The position numbers and the translations under genes were made by a program. A model generated the notes under the pieces. That model had not been told where the DNA came from. It worked only from the letters and a program-made list of their open reading frames with translations, and ran no database searches. From contig JADJXA010000003.1 of the NCBI GenBank assembly GCA_016716065.1, positions 372,001-436,000 of the forward strand: a stretch of 64,000 nt of DNA, in the 5' to 3' direction. Shown here in pieces: positions 53,445 through 62,994 of the stretch (its first letter is position 1; the number at the start of each line of letters is the position of its first letter). The stretch comes from Candidatus Leptovillus gracilis (GTDB lineage: Bacteria; Chloroflexota; Anaerolineae; Promineifilales; Promineifilaceae).

Positions 53445-54515
53445 TTAGTTCTGAACCTCGGTCAAAGTCAACTTCACGGTATAGATTTCCATGATAGAAG
53501 TGGCCGATGGTGTTGGGTTTTGCACGTTAAACTGTACCCAGGTCGTGTTATCAATAGCCACACGAGGGGTTGTGGCGCTCACCGTGTAACAGGCGTAAGT
53601 CCCTGAAGTCCGGTCTGTATTATCGAGAATATAATAAGTTTCCCCGTTCGTGGTGCCGGTGTTCTTGGCTACTGCGGCGGTAGTGATGATGGCGTTGGTC
53701 CCTTTGTAACAAACTTGCAGTGATTTAACGTACATCTGAGAGCCAAGCAGTTGTCCAAAGGCATGTACAGGAATAGTAACAACTTTTACAGTGGTGGCCT
53801 GTGGCAGCGTAACGGCCGTTCCCCCACCTGCCATAGGCGAGAGCGTTGTGCTGGTGCTATCGTAGCGCACAACCATGTCGTGCGGACTGAGGTACATCAG
53901 CGAATCGGCCGTGCTGTAAATGCCGCCGACCGCCGAGATGGCCCGTCCCGTATCGCCGCCCGGTCCGCGCACTATCAGGCCAACGCCCGCTGCATTGGTG
54001 TTGTTGATGAACAGGCCATACGGAAAGCCGGTTCCTTCCCAGGTCTCGCCATAATGGTTGTGGTCCGGGATGTTGAGCGTGTAAATGGCGTAGGGCACAG
54101 CCATCAGCCGTTGACGTGGCGCGAGGGTTGTTTGTGGGCCGCCATTGTCGCAGGCGACGGTAATGCTCAGGTAGCGCTCGTCACCCATGAAAGAATCGCT
54201 GCCAAATTCATTACCATCGTTCAGTTCAACGGTAAAGTAACCGTCCACCACCTGCATGTTGAACTTGTCGTCATACGTGCCGATCATCGCGCCGCTCGTT
54301 GCCGCGTCATACAAAACAAACCGGAAGTCACAGATGTCGTTAATGGGGTTGCCGCCGCTGTCAGCCAGGTAGCCCTGGTAACTAAACGTGTTGTGCATGG
54401 CGCCTTGCGGCGATTGGGGTTCCACTTCGGTCTGGGCAGTCACCCCCAGAACTGCGCCCACCAATACCATGACGATCAGTAATACAAAACCGGTTACTTG
54501 ATATGTGCGTTTCAT
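53445..54515 (-). CDS. Large secreted hypothetical protein
   Basis: This 356-residue protein has a signal peptide (TGFVLLIVMVLVGAVLGVTAQ). Residues 40-150 (FSYQGYLADSGGNPINDICDFRFVLYDAATSGAMIGTYDDKFNMQVVDGYFTVELNDGNEF...RYLSITVACDNGGPQTTLAPRQRLMAVPYAIYTLN) match the phrase found at the start of many tail-fibre-like or chaperone-linked outer proteins (FSYQG.L...G.P......F.LYDA). The middle (GVGLIVRGPGGDTGRAISAVGGIYS) looks like beta-solenoid repeats, and the end is an unrelated beta-rich domain. No VYLP tail. It is probably in one unit with the small secreted gene. Confidence 0.75.
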   Translation of the reverse strand: MKRTYQVTGFVLLIVMVLVGAVLGVTAQTEVEPQSPQGAMHNTFSYQGYLADSGGNPINDICDFRFVLYDAATSGAMIGTYDDKFNMQVVDGYFTVELNDGNEFGSDSFMGDERYLSITVACDNGGPQTTLAPRQRLMAVPYAIYTLNIPDHNHYGETWEGTGFPYGLFINNTNAAGVGLIVRGPGGDTGRAISAVGGIYSTADSLMYLSPHDMVVRYDSTSTTLSPMAGGGTAVTLPQATTVKVVTIPVHAFGQLLGSQMYVKSLQVCYKGTNAIITTAAVAKNTGTTNGETYYILDNTDRTSGTYACYTVSATTPRVAIDNTTWVQFNVQNPTPSATSIMEIYTVKLTLTEVQN

Positions 54516-54606
54516 GTTGTCTCCTTTACTTTGAATGATTTCACAGCGCTTGTTGGCTGTATTGTTGATAAAACAGGTTAAGATTTGATGGATAGGATAT
54601 GTTTGT

Positions 54607-54825
54607 TCATGAATTTACCTTTCCTTTTGGGGCTGTTGGGGTTAGGGTTGCCGCCGACAGACGCCCGGCGATAAAGTCATCCAGGTCGCCCAGTGAGGTA
54701 AAGTAGAACTTTTGCCCCGAAGGAACATGCTCCACCGAACCGCGCCAGGCCCCCTCGCGTCCCCCTTCGATAAGCCAGATGCGTACGATAAAAAGAAACT
54801 GGGAATGAGTCGTTGTTTCGTCCAT
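54607..54825 (-). CDS. Small conserved-looking hypothetical protein
   Basis: From ATG 54825, with AAAGGG upstream, the protein has 72 residues: MDETTTHSQFLFIVRIWLIEGGREGAWRGSVEHVPSGQKFYFTSLGDLDDFIAGRLSAATLTPTAPKGKVNS. The core (FLFIVRIWLIEG....AWRGSVEHVPSGQKFYFTSLGDLDDFI) is compact with a beta-beta-alpha feel; I recall similar small proteins near large regulators in this phylum, but cannot name a family. An upstream open stretch to 54966 crosses the terminator hairpin of the next gene and is not coding. Confidence 0.75.
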   Translation of the reverse strand: MDETTTHSQFLFIVRIWLIEGGREGAWRGSVEHVPSGQKFYFTSLGDLDDFIAGRLSAATLTPTAPKGKVNS

Positions 54826-54911
54826 AACCCTTTCTGGCATTCTATGGACGGGGCGTCCAAAAAGCGTCCAAAAAGTGAAGATTGGAGATTGAACAGTGGA
54901 GATTGGCAATA

Positions 54912-54947
54912 AAAAAGCCTGGCTTCTCTGTAGAAGCCAGGCTTTTT
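54912..54947 (-). terminator. Rho-independent terminator of the BTAD regulator gene
   Basis: AAAAAGCCTGGCTTC (54912-54926) and its exact complement (54933-54947) form a 15-bp stem with a six-base loop. On the minus strand a T-run follows. It lies 37 bases after the stop of the regulator gene. Confidence 0.88.
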
Positions 54948-54983
54948 GCCCCAAACTACTGTTCACCGTTCACTGTTTACTGG

Positions 54984-57900
54984 TTACTGGTTACTGTTTC
55001 CCTCCGGCCACTCATCGCGCTCGTAGGCGGCGGCAATCTGGCGATTGTGGATCATCGCGGCGAAGGCGCGGCGCGATTCATCGTCGGGGATGGCGGCCAG
55101 GTCGTGTTGGAAGGCGGCGTAAGACTGGGCCAGCAAAGCGGCGGCCTGTTCTGGCCGGTTGGCGGCGTGGAAGATTTGCCCGGCCGTCCACAAAAAGCGA
55201 TGGGCGTTATCGTCACTCCCTTCAATGCTTGGGTAAATCGCCAGCATTTCTACGGCCGTTTCCTGCGCCAGGGGCAAGTCACCCGCTTTCCAATGGGTCA
55301 GCGCCAGATCGGCCAATATACTGGCACGCTCCTCAAAGAGGGCGGGGTCATCCAACAGAGCCAGCGCAGTCAGCAGGTGTTGGCGCGCGGCTGTTAAATC
55401 ACCCCCTTCGCGCTCCGCTTCGCCCAGGTTTTGCCGCGCCACCCCTTCCAAATGGCGGTTTTGCACCTGACGGGCATAGGCCAGCGCCCGGCGGGCATAC
55501 TCCCCCTCGGCGGCGTAATCGGCCTGGAGCGCCGCCGCGTAGGCCAGGTTGAGGCACTCCGACGCCATGCCATCCTTATCATTGAGCTTTTCCACTAACT
55601 CAAAAGCCGTCTGATAATGGCGAGAGGCAGCGGCGTAGCGTCCGAGCGATACCTCCACGTGCCCCATCGATTGCAGCGTCAGCGCCGTGCCTTTGGTGTG
55701 CTGCATCTGGCGGTACAGGTCCAAGGCAGCATTCAGGCTGCGCTGCGCGGCGCTGATGAGAAATTGGCGCTGGTAGGCCATGCCATGCAGGCGGTGCGCA
55801 GCCGCTTGCCAGAAATGGACGCCGCCTTGTTCAGCGGCCGTCAGCAGCCGGGCCGCATACTCCAGGCAGCGAGGCAAATCTTTGCTGAGTAACCCATTGG
55901 CCGCCATGCTCCAAAGGATGAACATGAGCTGCGGCGTGGGCTGCTCCGGCGGGCACAGCGCCAGGCCGCGCTGCGTCCAGAGTTCCGCTTCGGCGCTCTG
56001 GCGGTTGATGACCGATATTTCTGCTAGTTGACAGCAGCAGTCCACCTGCCCTTCGACGCACTGCGCCTGACGGTAGACAGCCAACGCTTCTTGCAGCCGG
56101 ACAACGGCCGTCTGATATTTGTCCAATATTTTCAGATAGACGCCTTCGGCGAACATGACTTCGGCCTGCCAATACAGGCTGCCCAGCGCTGCCGCAGCCT
56201 GCTTGAAGTAGTCGAGATGGATTTTTTGACTGGCGTAATCATTGATGTCTTTGTCATAGAGAACCCGACGCCGCCAGAACAGACAGGTGAGTTCCCTGTC
56301 GTTGAGATTGGGGAGCAGCGCCGCCAACTGCTGCAAATCGGCTAACTGTTGTTCACGACGGCCGTGTCGCTGGTGGCTGTTTTCGCGCAATAAAAGCAGG
56401 TCGAAATGCAGGCGCGGCGCGATGGGCGTCGGCGCGGCGACCAGTTCCAGGGCGCGGTTGAGGGCTGTCAGGGCTTCGGAATCGGCGTAAACGGCCGTAT
56501 ACCCCTCCGCCGCCGCCAGATAATGGGGAACAGCGCGACCCGCATCGCCGCCAGAATCATAATGATAGGCCAATGTAGCCGCCAACTCTTGGGCTTGTTC
56601 GGGATAGAGGCTTTCCAGGACTTCGGCGGCGCGGCGGTGGCGGATTTTCCGTTTGGCGGGGGGAACGGTCGTGTACAAAGCCGCCTGGATAAGGTGATGG
56701 GCGAAATGGTAGTTACGGCCGTGCGCCGCGTCGCAGGTGAGCTGACGGTCGAGCAGCTCGTCCAGTGCGTCCAACGCCTGGCATTCACCCCAACTGCCCA
56801 CTTCGCGCACCGCGTCGGGGTCGAAGTGGGGGCCAAAGATGGCGGCCACGTCGGCATAAGCGCGGGCGGTGGGCGAAAGCGTACTGAGCCGTTGGTCAAT
56901 GGCGGCGCGAAGGCTGTCTGGCAGGTCGGCGAAGGCGGTCTGGCCGGTTTCCTGCCATGCGTGCAGCAGCAGGTTGAGGAACAGGGGGTTCCCGGCGCTG
57001 GCGGCGTGGAGCGAGGCGGCCAGTTCGGGGGCGGGGGTGGGCAGTTGGGCCAGAAGTTGGGTAACGGCCGTTAACCCCAAACGCCCTAAAGGCTGCCTCT
57101 CCACCAACTTCTCTGCCTGCAAACAGCGGCGCATCACCTGGAGGGGATGGCTACGCGGCGTCTCCTCCTCGCGGTACGTGCCGACGATGAGGATCGGGGC
57201 TTGCGCCAGCCGCCGCGCCAAAAATTCCACCAGGGCCATCGTGGATTCGCCCGCCCAATGCAAGTCTTCCAAAATCAGCAGCAGCGGGCGCGGTTCGCTT
57301 AACTTTTCCAGGCAGCCGGCCACGGCGTCGAACAGGCGCGTCTGTTCCTGGTCAGGGCGAATGGCGGTCAGGGTGGGCAGGCTGCGGCGCACCCGCAGGT
57401 CGGGCAGCAGCGGGGCCAGCGCCGCCAGCCGCAGCGTTTCGCTTTCCAGGCTGGCGAGCAGCGGCAGGGCGGCTTGCAGCGCCTCGGCCACCGCCTGGTA
57501 GGAGATGGATTTGTGCTGGGCGCTGCCGCCATGCAGCACCCGCGCGCCCTGGTTTTCGGCCAGCAGCGCCAGTTCGCGGGCCAGGCGCGTTTTGCCCACG
57601 CCCGCTTCGCCGCCAATGAGCAGCAGCCCGCCACAGCCGTGGGCGGCGCGCTGCCAGCGGGCGGACAGGCGAGCCATCTCGCTGTTCCGGCCGACAAAGG
57701 GCAGCAGGGTGATAGCGCGTTCGGATGTTTCGGGGGTGGCTGGCGGGGGGTGGCTGCCGGGTAAACGGCCGTGCCGCAGCACAATCTCGTACAACGTCTG
57801 GGTCTCCGGCATTGGATCCGCGCCCATTTCCTGGCGCAGCGACCGGGTAAAGCGGTGGTATTCGGCGATGGCTCCGGCGCGGTCGCCCGCTTCATAATGG

Positions 57901-58478
57901 ATGGCAATGAGCTGGCGCACGGTATCCTCGCGGAAGGGATCGACGACCAAAAGCCGCCGGGCATAACCGCTCACTTCGGCAAAGGCGCCGGCGGCGCGCC
58001 GCTGTTCAATCAACTGCGTAAGCGCGGTGATGTAGCTGTTTTGCAGCCGTTCACGCTCGAAAAATATCCAATCGTCGTACAGGGTTTCATAGAGAGGGCC
58101 GACATAGAGGGCGAGGGCGGCGGACAATGTTTCCGGGCGCGTGACCAGCTTCTCAAACTCGGCTACGTCCAGCCAGAAATCGCTGTGGGGGTTCCATTGG
58201 ATGGTGGAAGGGGTCGTTAGCACCCAGGGTTGGGCCGGTGAAGGGGCTGGCGGCAGCAGGCGATTGAGCCAGTGCAGGTGGCGGCGCAAGTTGGCGCGAG
58301 CTGTTGGCTCCGGGTCGTCGGGCCAGAGGGTGAAGGCGACTTGCTGGCGCTCAAGGGGTTGGCGGCGATGCAGCAGCAGATAGGCCAGCAGGGGCAATGT
58401 CTTAGGCGGAGCATTGAGTTTTAGCGCCTGGCTATGCAGGGCAAGACGTGGTTGACCCAATAAAATGATGTGCAGCAT
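54984..58478 (-). CDS. BTAD/SARP-type transcriptional regulator with AAA ATPase and TPR repeats
   Basis: This is a 1164-residue protein. Residues 1-95 are a winged-helix-like N-terminal part (LLGQPRLALHSQALKLNAPPKTLPLLAYLLLHRRQPLERQQVAFTLWPDDPEPTARANLRRHLHWLNRLL). Residues 100-245 are the BTAD helical domain (AEFEKLV...ALALYVGPLYETLYDDWIFFERERLQNSYITALTQLIEQ...AGDRAGAIAEYHRFTRSLRQEMGADPMPETQTLYE). From about 265 an ATPase follows: FVGRNSEMARL, Walker A GGEAGVGKTR, Walker B PLLLILEDLHWAGEST. TPR repeats fill about 620-1150. Such proteins integrate a nucleotide-driven switch with protein or ligand input. It is followed by its own terminator. Confidence 0.93.
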   Translation of the reverse strand: MLHIILLGQPRLALHSQALKLNAPPKTLPLLAYLLLHRRQPLERQQVAFTLWPDDPEPTARANLRRHLHWLNRLLPPAPSPAQPWVLTTPSTIQWNPHSDFWLDVAEFEKLVTRPETLSAALALYVGPLYETLYDDWIFFERERLQNSYITALTQLIEQRRAAGAFAEVSGYARRLLVVDPFREDTVRQLIAIHYEAGDRAGAIAEYHRFTRSLRQEMGADPMPETQTLYEIVLRHGRLPGSHPPPATPETSERAITLLPFVGRNSEMARLSARWQRAAHGCGGLLLIGGEAGVGKTRLARELALLAENQGARVLHGGSAQHKSISYQAVAEALQAALPLLASLESETLRLAALAPLLPDLRVRRSLPTLTAIRPDQEQTRLFDAVAGCLEKLSEPRPLLLILEDLHWAGESTMALVEFLARRLAQAPILIVGTYREEETPRSHPLQVMRRCLQAEKLVERQPLGRLGLTAVTQLLAQLPTPAPELAASLHAASAGNPLFLNLLLHAWQETGQTAFADLPDSLRAAIDQRLSTLSPTARAYADVAAIFGPHFDPDAVREVGSWGECQALDALDELLDRQLTCDAAHGRNYHFAHHLIQAALYTTVPPAKRKIRHRRAAEVLESLYPEQAQELAATLAYHYDSGGDAGRAVPHYLAAAEGYTAVYADSEALTALNRALELVAAPTPIAPRLHFDLLLLRENSHQRHGRREQQLADLQQLAALLPNLNDRELTCLFWRRRVLYDKDINDYASQKIHLDYFKQAAAALGSLYWQAEVMFAEGVYLKILDKYQTAVVRLQEALAVYRQAQCVEGQVDCCCQLAEISVINRQSAEAELWTQRGLALCPPEQPTPQLMFILWSMAANGLLSKDLPRCLEYAARLLTAAEQGGVHFWQAAAHRLHGMAYQRQFLISAAQRSLNAALDLYRQMQHTKGTALTLQSMGHVEVSLGRYAAASRHYQTAFELVEKLNDKDGMASECLNLAYAAALQADYAAEGEYARRALAYARQVQNRHLEGVARQNLGEAEREGGDLTAARQHLLTALALLDDPALFEERASILADLALTHWKAGDLPLAQETAVEMLAIYPSIEGSDDNAHRFLWTAGQIFHAANRPEQAAALLAQSYAAFQHDLAAIPDDESRRAFAAMIHNRQIAAAYERDEWPEGNSNQ

Positions 58479-58892
58479 GAAGGCTCCCCCTGGCAGATTC
58501 TGGTGTAAAGCAGAATATCTCCTGTTCCCAATTTGGTGTGCAGCTTATCAATCCGCCTCTCCACCCGCATTGACTCAAAAATAATCTTACTTTGCGCGTC
58601 TCATAGGATGGATGTGGTTTCCTCCCAACCCGCTTTTGGCTAGATGCAACGAGGGTATTAACGAATTCCGGATAGATGATTTGGTCGGGTTGTAATAGTC
58701 CCCACCAGAGGTAGGAGTTGTGAGAAAATCTGGGTTGAACCATTTTGAGGTTGGGCCAAAACCCCCAACTGGAATGTCAGGTTTCTCAAGCATGGATGTA
58801 TGTAGACGGCAAATGGCAAGCAATTACCCTTTGCCGCTATAATACCTTCAGAATGGCCTTTCGCAAAAGGCCACCAAAGAATTGGAGGACCC
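58479..58892. other. Divergent regulatory interval
   Basis: It separates the BTAD regulator (minus) from the kinase operon (plus), so both promoters should lie here. A perfect 8-bp hairpin TGGCCTTT-CGCA-AAAGGCCA lies at 58854-58873, just before the small ORF's ribosome binding site, and could regulate it. A minus-strand frame around 58432-58823 has no start support. Confidence 0.45.
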
Positions 58893-59066
58893 GTGACTTT
58901 ATTTTCTGCTGATCATCAACCCGTCATAACCACCAAAATGGAAACCGGTGCCGACGCCAATGCCAGCCGTGCCGTTACCGTCTACAGTTCATGTTCTATA
59001 TTTCTCTTGGCTTACTACAAATCGGGAAGCCATTTTCAGACGCTTCCTAAGGTTTTTACCCTATGA
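58893..59066 (+). CDS. 57-residue ORF overlapping the kinase start (possible leader)
   Basis: GTG 58893 has a strong GGAGGA six bases upstream and opens 57 codons (TLFSADHQPVITTKMETGADANASRAV ... FLLAYYKSGSHFQTLPKVFTL). The TGA at 59064-59066 overlaps the kinase ATG (59063-59065), so the two are translationally coupled. No known family; it may be a real small protein, or a leader whose translation opens the kinase start. It is shorter than most gene callers keep. Confidence 0.5.
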   Translation: MTLFSADHQPVITTKMETGADANASRAVTVYSSCSIFLLAYYKSGSHFQTLPKVFTL

Positions 59067-60682
59067 TTCGTGAAACAATGCATCGTCTTGGCGTCTGGTT
59101 GCAGTCGGCAGTTTTATCTGTTCCGGTGCGAATCAAGATTACCGGCATCATCGTCCTGGCGGTGTTGATTCTGGGATTTAGCCTTAATTACTGGGTAACA
59201 GCCAGTTTGTCGGATTGGCTGTCTTACATTCTAACCGATGCGCGGGTGGAGGCGGCGATGCGGGCCGGTGGTCGCAGCGTGGTGCTGGTGACGATTCTGG
59301 CGGCAGCCGGATCGCTGGTGCTGGCCTCGTTTCTGACGTTTTTGTTGATACGGCCGTTGCTCGATCTGCGCGACATGGCGCTCCAGGTCGCTGACGGCGA
59401 CCTCCACGCCCGCGCCCCGGTCTGGTCTAGAGACGAAATTGGCGAAGTGGCTACGGCCGTTAACAAAATGACTGACCACCTCGTTGCCGCCCAAAACGAT
59501 CTGGCGCGCACTAACCGCCGCCTCGCCGCCATCAACCAGGTCATGCTCGCCGCCGAGCGTCAGGCCGAAATCCACGACGTTCTTTATGCCATTTTGCAAA
59601 ACATTGTTGAGGTGATTAACCTGCAAACCGGCTGGGTTTACCTGCGCGACCCCGAACGCGATACCTTTCATCTCGCCAGTTGGTATCAGGTTCCCACCGA
59701 ATTGGAAGCGTGGTTGCTGCACCAGACCAACGACAGCCTCTGTTATTGCCAGCAAGCCCTGCTAGACGAGACGTCGGCCGACAAGGTGTATAACCACCAG
59801 TGCCAGCGAATGGCCATGGTTGGCTACGCCGATCTAGAGCAGCAGCACATCACCATTCCCATCAAAGCGCGTGGACAGAAATATGGTGTGGTTAACCTGC
59901 TTTGCCGTCAGGGGTACGCGCTGACCGAAGAAGATACGGATTTGTTAACGGCCGTTGGTACCCAAATCTCTGAAATCGTCGCCAACGCCTGGCTGCGGCT
60001 AAAACTGGAGGAAAAAGAGCTGGCCCGGCAGGCCCTCCTTGAATCACTGGTCGAGGCGCAGGAAGAAGAGCGTCGCCGTCTGGCGCGTGAGCTGCACGAT
60101 GGCGCCGGGCAAATGCTCACCAGTCTGCTGGTGCGCATCAAAACCCTGGAGAAGAAAGCTATAGTGCCAGACACGCAGCGCGAATTAGAGGCCCTGTTAG
60201 ACATCGTATCGGAGACCATCGAACAAGTACGGGAACTCTCCCACCGGCTGCGCCCCGCCGCTCTGGAAGAGTTTGGCCTGGCTGTCGCGCTGCGCACCCT
60301 CGTCAAAGAAATGACCTCTCAAACGGGCATTACTGCCCACTGTTACCTGGACCTGAATGGCGTCGTCTTGCCCTCCGGTGTGGATGTCATTCTCTACCGC
60401 ATCGCCCAAGAAGGCTTGACCAACATTTTGCGCCATGCCCGCGCTAATGAAATCACGGTGCGGCTAACGTCCGACGAGAACGCTGTCCTGATGACCATTG
60501 AAGACAACGGCCGTGGTTTTTCCCCCCACCGCCTGACGGCCGATCCCGGCGCCCGACATCTGGGTCTCATTGACATGCGCGAACGAGCCGCCATTGCTGG
60601 CGGCTACCTGGATGTCTATTCCGCACCCAACCAGGGAACCACAATCCAGGTGCGCGTCCCGCTTCTGGAAGGAGTCCGCTAA
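59063..60682 (+). CDS. Membrane sensor histidine kinase, HAMP + GAF, NarX/DegS type
   Basis: This is a 539-residue kinase. Helices lie at about residues 22-42 and 70-93 with only a short outer loop, so sensing is probably inside the membrane or by the GAF domain. HAMP follows (RPLLDLRDMALQVADGDLHARAPVWSRDEIGEVATAVNKMTDHL), then GAF (about 150-320; EIHDVLYAILQNIVEVINLQTGWVYLRDPERD, with C-rich SLCYCQQALL). HisKA_3 is RRRLARELHDGAGQMLTSLLVRIKTL, and the ATPase domain shows RIAQEGLTNILRHARA, IEDNGRGFSP and HLGLIDMRERAAIAGG. Two Cys in NDSLCYCQ and one in YNHQCQRM recall redox or metal-sensing GAF domains. Its stop shares a base with the next ATG. The pair lies 234 bases upstream of rdhA-like genes. 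Confidence 0.92.
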   Translation: MIRETMHRLGVWLQSAVLSVPVRIKITGIIVLAVLILGFSLNYWVTASLSDWLSYILTDARVEAAMRAGGRSVVLVTILAAAGSLVLASFLTFLLIRPLLDLRDMALQVADGDLHARAPVWSRDEIGEVATAVNKMTDHLVAAQNDLARTNRRLAAINQVMLAAERQAEIHDVLYAILQNIVEVINLQTGWVYLRDPERDTFHLASWYQVPTELEAWLLHQTNDSLCYCQQALLDETSADKVYNHQCQRMAMVGYADLEQQHITIPIKARGQKYGVVNLLCRQGYALTEEDTDLLTAVGTQISEIVANAWLRLKLEEKELARQALLESLVEAQEEERRRLARELHDGAGQMLTSLLVRIKTLEKKAIVPDTQRELEALLDIVSETIEQVRELSHRLRPAALEEFGLAVALRTLVKEMTSQTGITAHCYLDLNGVVLPSGVDVILYRIAQEGLTNILRHARANEITVRLTSDENAVLMTIEDNGRGFSPHRLTADPGARHLGLIDMRERAAIAGGYLDVYSAPNQGTTIQVRVPLLEGVR

Positions 60683-61356
60683 TGGCCTCACCTACCCCAC
60701 CCACCATCTCTATCCTCCTGGTAGACGACCACAAAGTTCTGCGCGATGGGCTGCGCGCTCTGTTGGAAAGCGAACCCGACCTGCGCGTTATCAGCGATGT
60801 GGATACCGGAGCGGAAGCCATTGCCCAGGCGTGCGTCTTGTTACCAGATGTCATCGTCATGGATTTAGGTCTGCCGGATATGAGCGGCCTGGAAGCCATT
60901 CGCGCTATACGCCGGGCAAACGTGCGCAGCAAAATCATCGTCCTCTCTATGTACAGCAGCAGCGACTTTGTACGCCCGGCCATCGAAGCCGGCTGCGACG
61001 GCTACATCCCCAAATCTTCCACCCATACCAGCCTGCTACAAGCTATCCGGATCGTCCTCACCGGTGAAAGTTTTCTGCACCCCAAAGCCGCCACGGCGCT
61101 GATGGAAACATTTACCGACAAACCCTCCGAACCGGCCCGATTCGGGTCATTATCGGAACGGGAACAAGAGGTGCTGCAAATGGCGGCTATGGGCTTCACC
61201 AGCCGGGAAATCGGTGAGAAATTATTCATCAGCCCCAAAACGGCCGATACCTACCGCCAGCGCGCCATGGAAAAACTAGGCCTGGAACATCGCTCCGACC
61301 TGGTGAAGTTCGCCTTGCGCGCCGGTATTTTGGACCAATATAAAGACCAGGAATAA
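60682..61356 (+). CDS. NarL-family response regulator next to the dehalogenase-like operon
   Basis: This is a 224-residue regulator. The receiver has LLVDDHKVLRDG, VIVMDLGLPDMSGLEA (phospho-acceptor Asp), LSMYSSSD and GYIPKSST (Lys). The HTH is LSEREQEVLQMAAMGFTSREIGEKLFISPKTADTYRQRAMEKLGLEHRSDLVKFALRAGIL. ATG 60682 overlaps the kinase stop by one base. Two-component pairs are common neighbours of reductive dehalogenase genes, so control of the next operon is likely but not shown. Confidence 0.94.
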   Translation: MASPTPPTISILLVDDHKVLRDGLRALLESEPDLRVISDVDTGAEAIAQACVLLPDVIVMDLGLPDMSGLEAIRAIRRANVRSKIIVLSMYSSSDFVRPAIEAGCDGYIPKSSTHTSLLQAIRIVLTGESFLHPKAATALMETFTDKPSEPARFGSLSEREQEVLQMAAMGFTSREIGEKLFISPKTADTYRQRAMEKLGLEHRSDLVKFALRAGILDQYKDQE

Positions 61357-61379
61357 CCCGTCTGCCGCAGTTCCCAGTA

Positions 61380-61413
61380 AGACCCGAAGGCCTTTCAGAA
61401 ATCCTTCGGGTCT
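61380..61413 (+). terminator. Hairpin terminator after the regulator pair
   Basis: AGACCCGAAGG (61380-61390) and CCTTCGGGTCT (61403-61413) form a perfect 11-bp stem 24 bases after the stop. The T-run after it is weak, so read-through into the next operon is possible. Confidence 0.65.
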
Positions 61414-61590
61414 GAATCGTGCCCATCTGTCAGGAAAATCACCACAAAACAATATCCTTTTCCTGATACCCTCCTGTTTTCCCTCCTGCTACACTACCCT
61501 CATATAAAAGGCTGTGAGCCGTATACCGTATCCCGAACACTGAACATTGAACACGGACATCAGAACGAGGACGAATCAGGAGGATTCACT

Positions 61591-62991
61591 ATGGCGAATG
61601 ACAGTAAACTCAAGGTAAACCGGCGCGACTTTTTACGGATTGCCGGTATTGGAGCTGGAGCAACGGCCGTTGCTGCTCTTACCAAACCCGCCGCTGCGGC
61701 TCCTGCCAGCTTCAGAGCCGGCAGCTTTTCTGACCCGGCCGGCCGCCCCAATCGCCCCTGGTGGGTGAAAACGGTGGACGTACCCACCACCGAAATTGAC
61801 TGGAACGTCATGCAGCGCTACAACGAGCGCACCGGCTCAGTGCGCGGCCCCGGCATGGCCGGCTACGTCGGCGACGACGAAGTAGACCGCCTTTCGGCCG
61901 CCGCCAAAGCCAACGAATTGCAGCGCATGTTGGACAACGTGGATGGCTACACCCTCAAAGACCAGGCCCTCAAAGCCGCCCATGTCGGCATTGGCAAGTC
62001 CTACTTAGGCCCTCAAGAAGCACCCACCCCGGAAGAGAGAGGCGTGCCTAAATGGACCGGTTCGCCAGAAGAAGCGGCGCGAATCATCCGCGCTGCGATG
62101 CGCCACATGGGTGCGGCCACCGTCGGCTTTATCGAACTGGACGACAACACCCGCAAACTCATCTATGGCGTAGACCCCGATGGCAAAGACCTCATCTTCA
62201 CCGATGAGCCTATCGCCTACGAAGATGACAACGCCCGCTACATTCCCAATAGCTGCAAATACGTCGTAGTCTACACCGTGCAAATGTCCCAAGAGACCAT
62301 GCGCCGCAGCCCCACGCAGTTGGGTTCGCAAACCACCACGCTGGCCTATACCCGCGGTGAAACCATCCAGGCTTCGCTGCAAGAGTTCTTGCGCGGCCTG
62401 GGCTACCAGGGCTTGGGTGAATCCACCACCAATGCCCTGGGTATCTCCCCGGCGTTGGGCGTGATGGCCGGTCTGGGCGAAATGTCCCGCCTCAACCGCA
62501 TGATCACCCCAGAATTTGGGCCGATGGTGCGCGTCTTCAAACTGCTCACCGACCTACCGATTGCCACCGACAAGCCGATTGACGCCGGGATCATGGAGTT
62601 CTGCAAACGGTGTAAGAAGTGCGCCGAGGCCTGTCCCTCCGAATCGTTGAGCTTCCTGGATGAACCTACCTGGGAAACGCAAGGTGAATGGAACAATCCC
62701 GGTCACAAAGCCTATTTTGAAAATTCCGTCACCTGTTACACCTACTGGCGGGAACAGGCGGGCACCAACTGCGGTATCTGCTTTGCCGTTTGCCCCTTCT
62801 CCAAGAAAGACAAGGCCTGGATTCATGAATGGGTCAAGGCCGGCGCATCGGTAGCGCCCTTCATGGATAGCTTTTTCCGCAGTATGGACGACGCTTTTGG
62901 GTATGGTACGCAGGCCAGCGCCGAAGAATGGTGGTCGTTGGATCTGCCCGAATATGGCACTGATAGCAACGCGCCGGTAATGGAGGTTTAA
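61591..62991 (+). CDS. Reductive dehalogenase-like Tat-exported Fe-S protein (RdhA homologue)
   Basis: This is a 466-residue protein. Tat signal NRRDFLRIAGIGAGATAVAAL (RR at 11-12). Residues 160-325 carry the family's corrinoid domain phrases: AARIIRAAMRHMGAATVGFIELDD, KYVVVYTVQMSQETMRRSPTQLGSQTTTLAYTRGETIQASLQEFLRGLGYQGLG and ALGVMAGLGEMSRLNRMITPEFGPMVRVFKLLTDLPIATDKPIDAGIMEFC. Two 4Fe-4S sites follow: C338/C341/C344/C348 (CKRCKKCAEACPSES) and C382/C394/C397/C401 (CGICFAVCPFSK). Known members use cobamide to remove halogens from organohalides in respiration; epoxyqueuosine reductase is a distant relative. The substrate cannot be inferred. AGGAGG lies before the ATG at good spacing. It is followed by a small membrane-protein gene. 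Confidence 0.88.
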   Translation: MANDSKLKVNRRDFLRIAGIGAGATAVAALTKPAAAAPASFRAGSFSDPAGRPNRPWWVKTVDVPTTEIDWNVMQRYNERTGSVRGPGMAGYVGDDEVDRLSAAAKANELQRMLDNVDGYTLKDQALKAAHVGIGKSYLGPQEAPTPEERGVPKWTGSPEEAARIIRAAMRHMGAATVGFIELDDNTRKLIYGVDPDGKDLIFTDEPIAYEDDNARYIPNSCKYVVVYTVQMSQETMRRSPTQLGSQTTTLAYTRGETIQASLQEFLRGLGYQGLGESTTNALGISPALGVMAGLGEMSRLNRMITPEFGPMVRVFKLLTDLPIATDKPIDAGIMEFCKRCKKCAEACPSESLSFLDEPTWETQGEWNNPGHKAYFENSVTCYTYWREQAGTNCGICFAVCPFSKKDKAWIHEWVKAGASVAPFMDSFFRSMDDAFGYGTQASAEEWWSLDLPEYGTDSNAPVMEV

Positions 62992-62994
62992 GGC

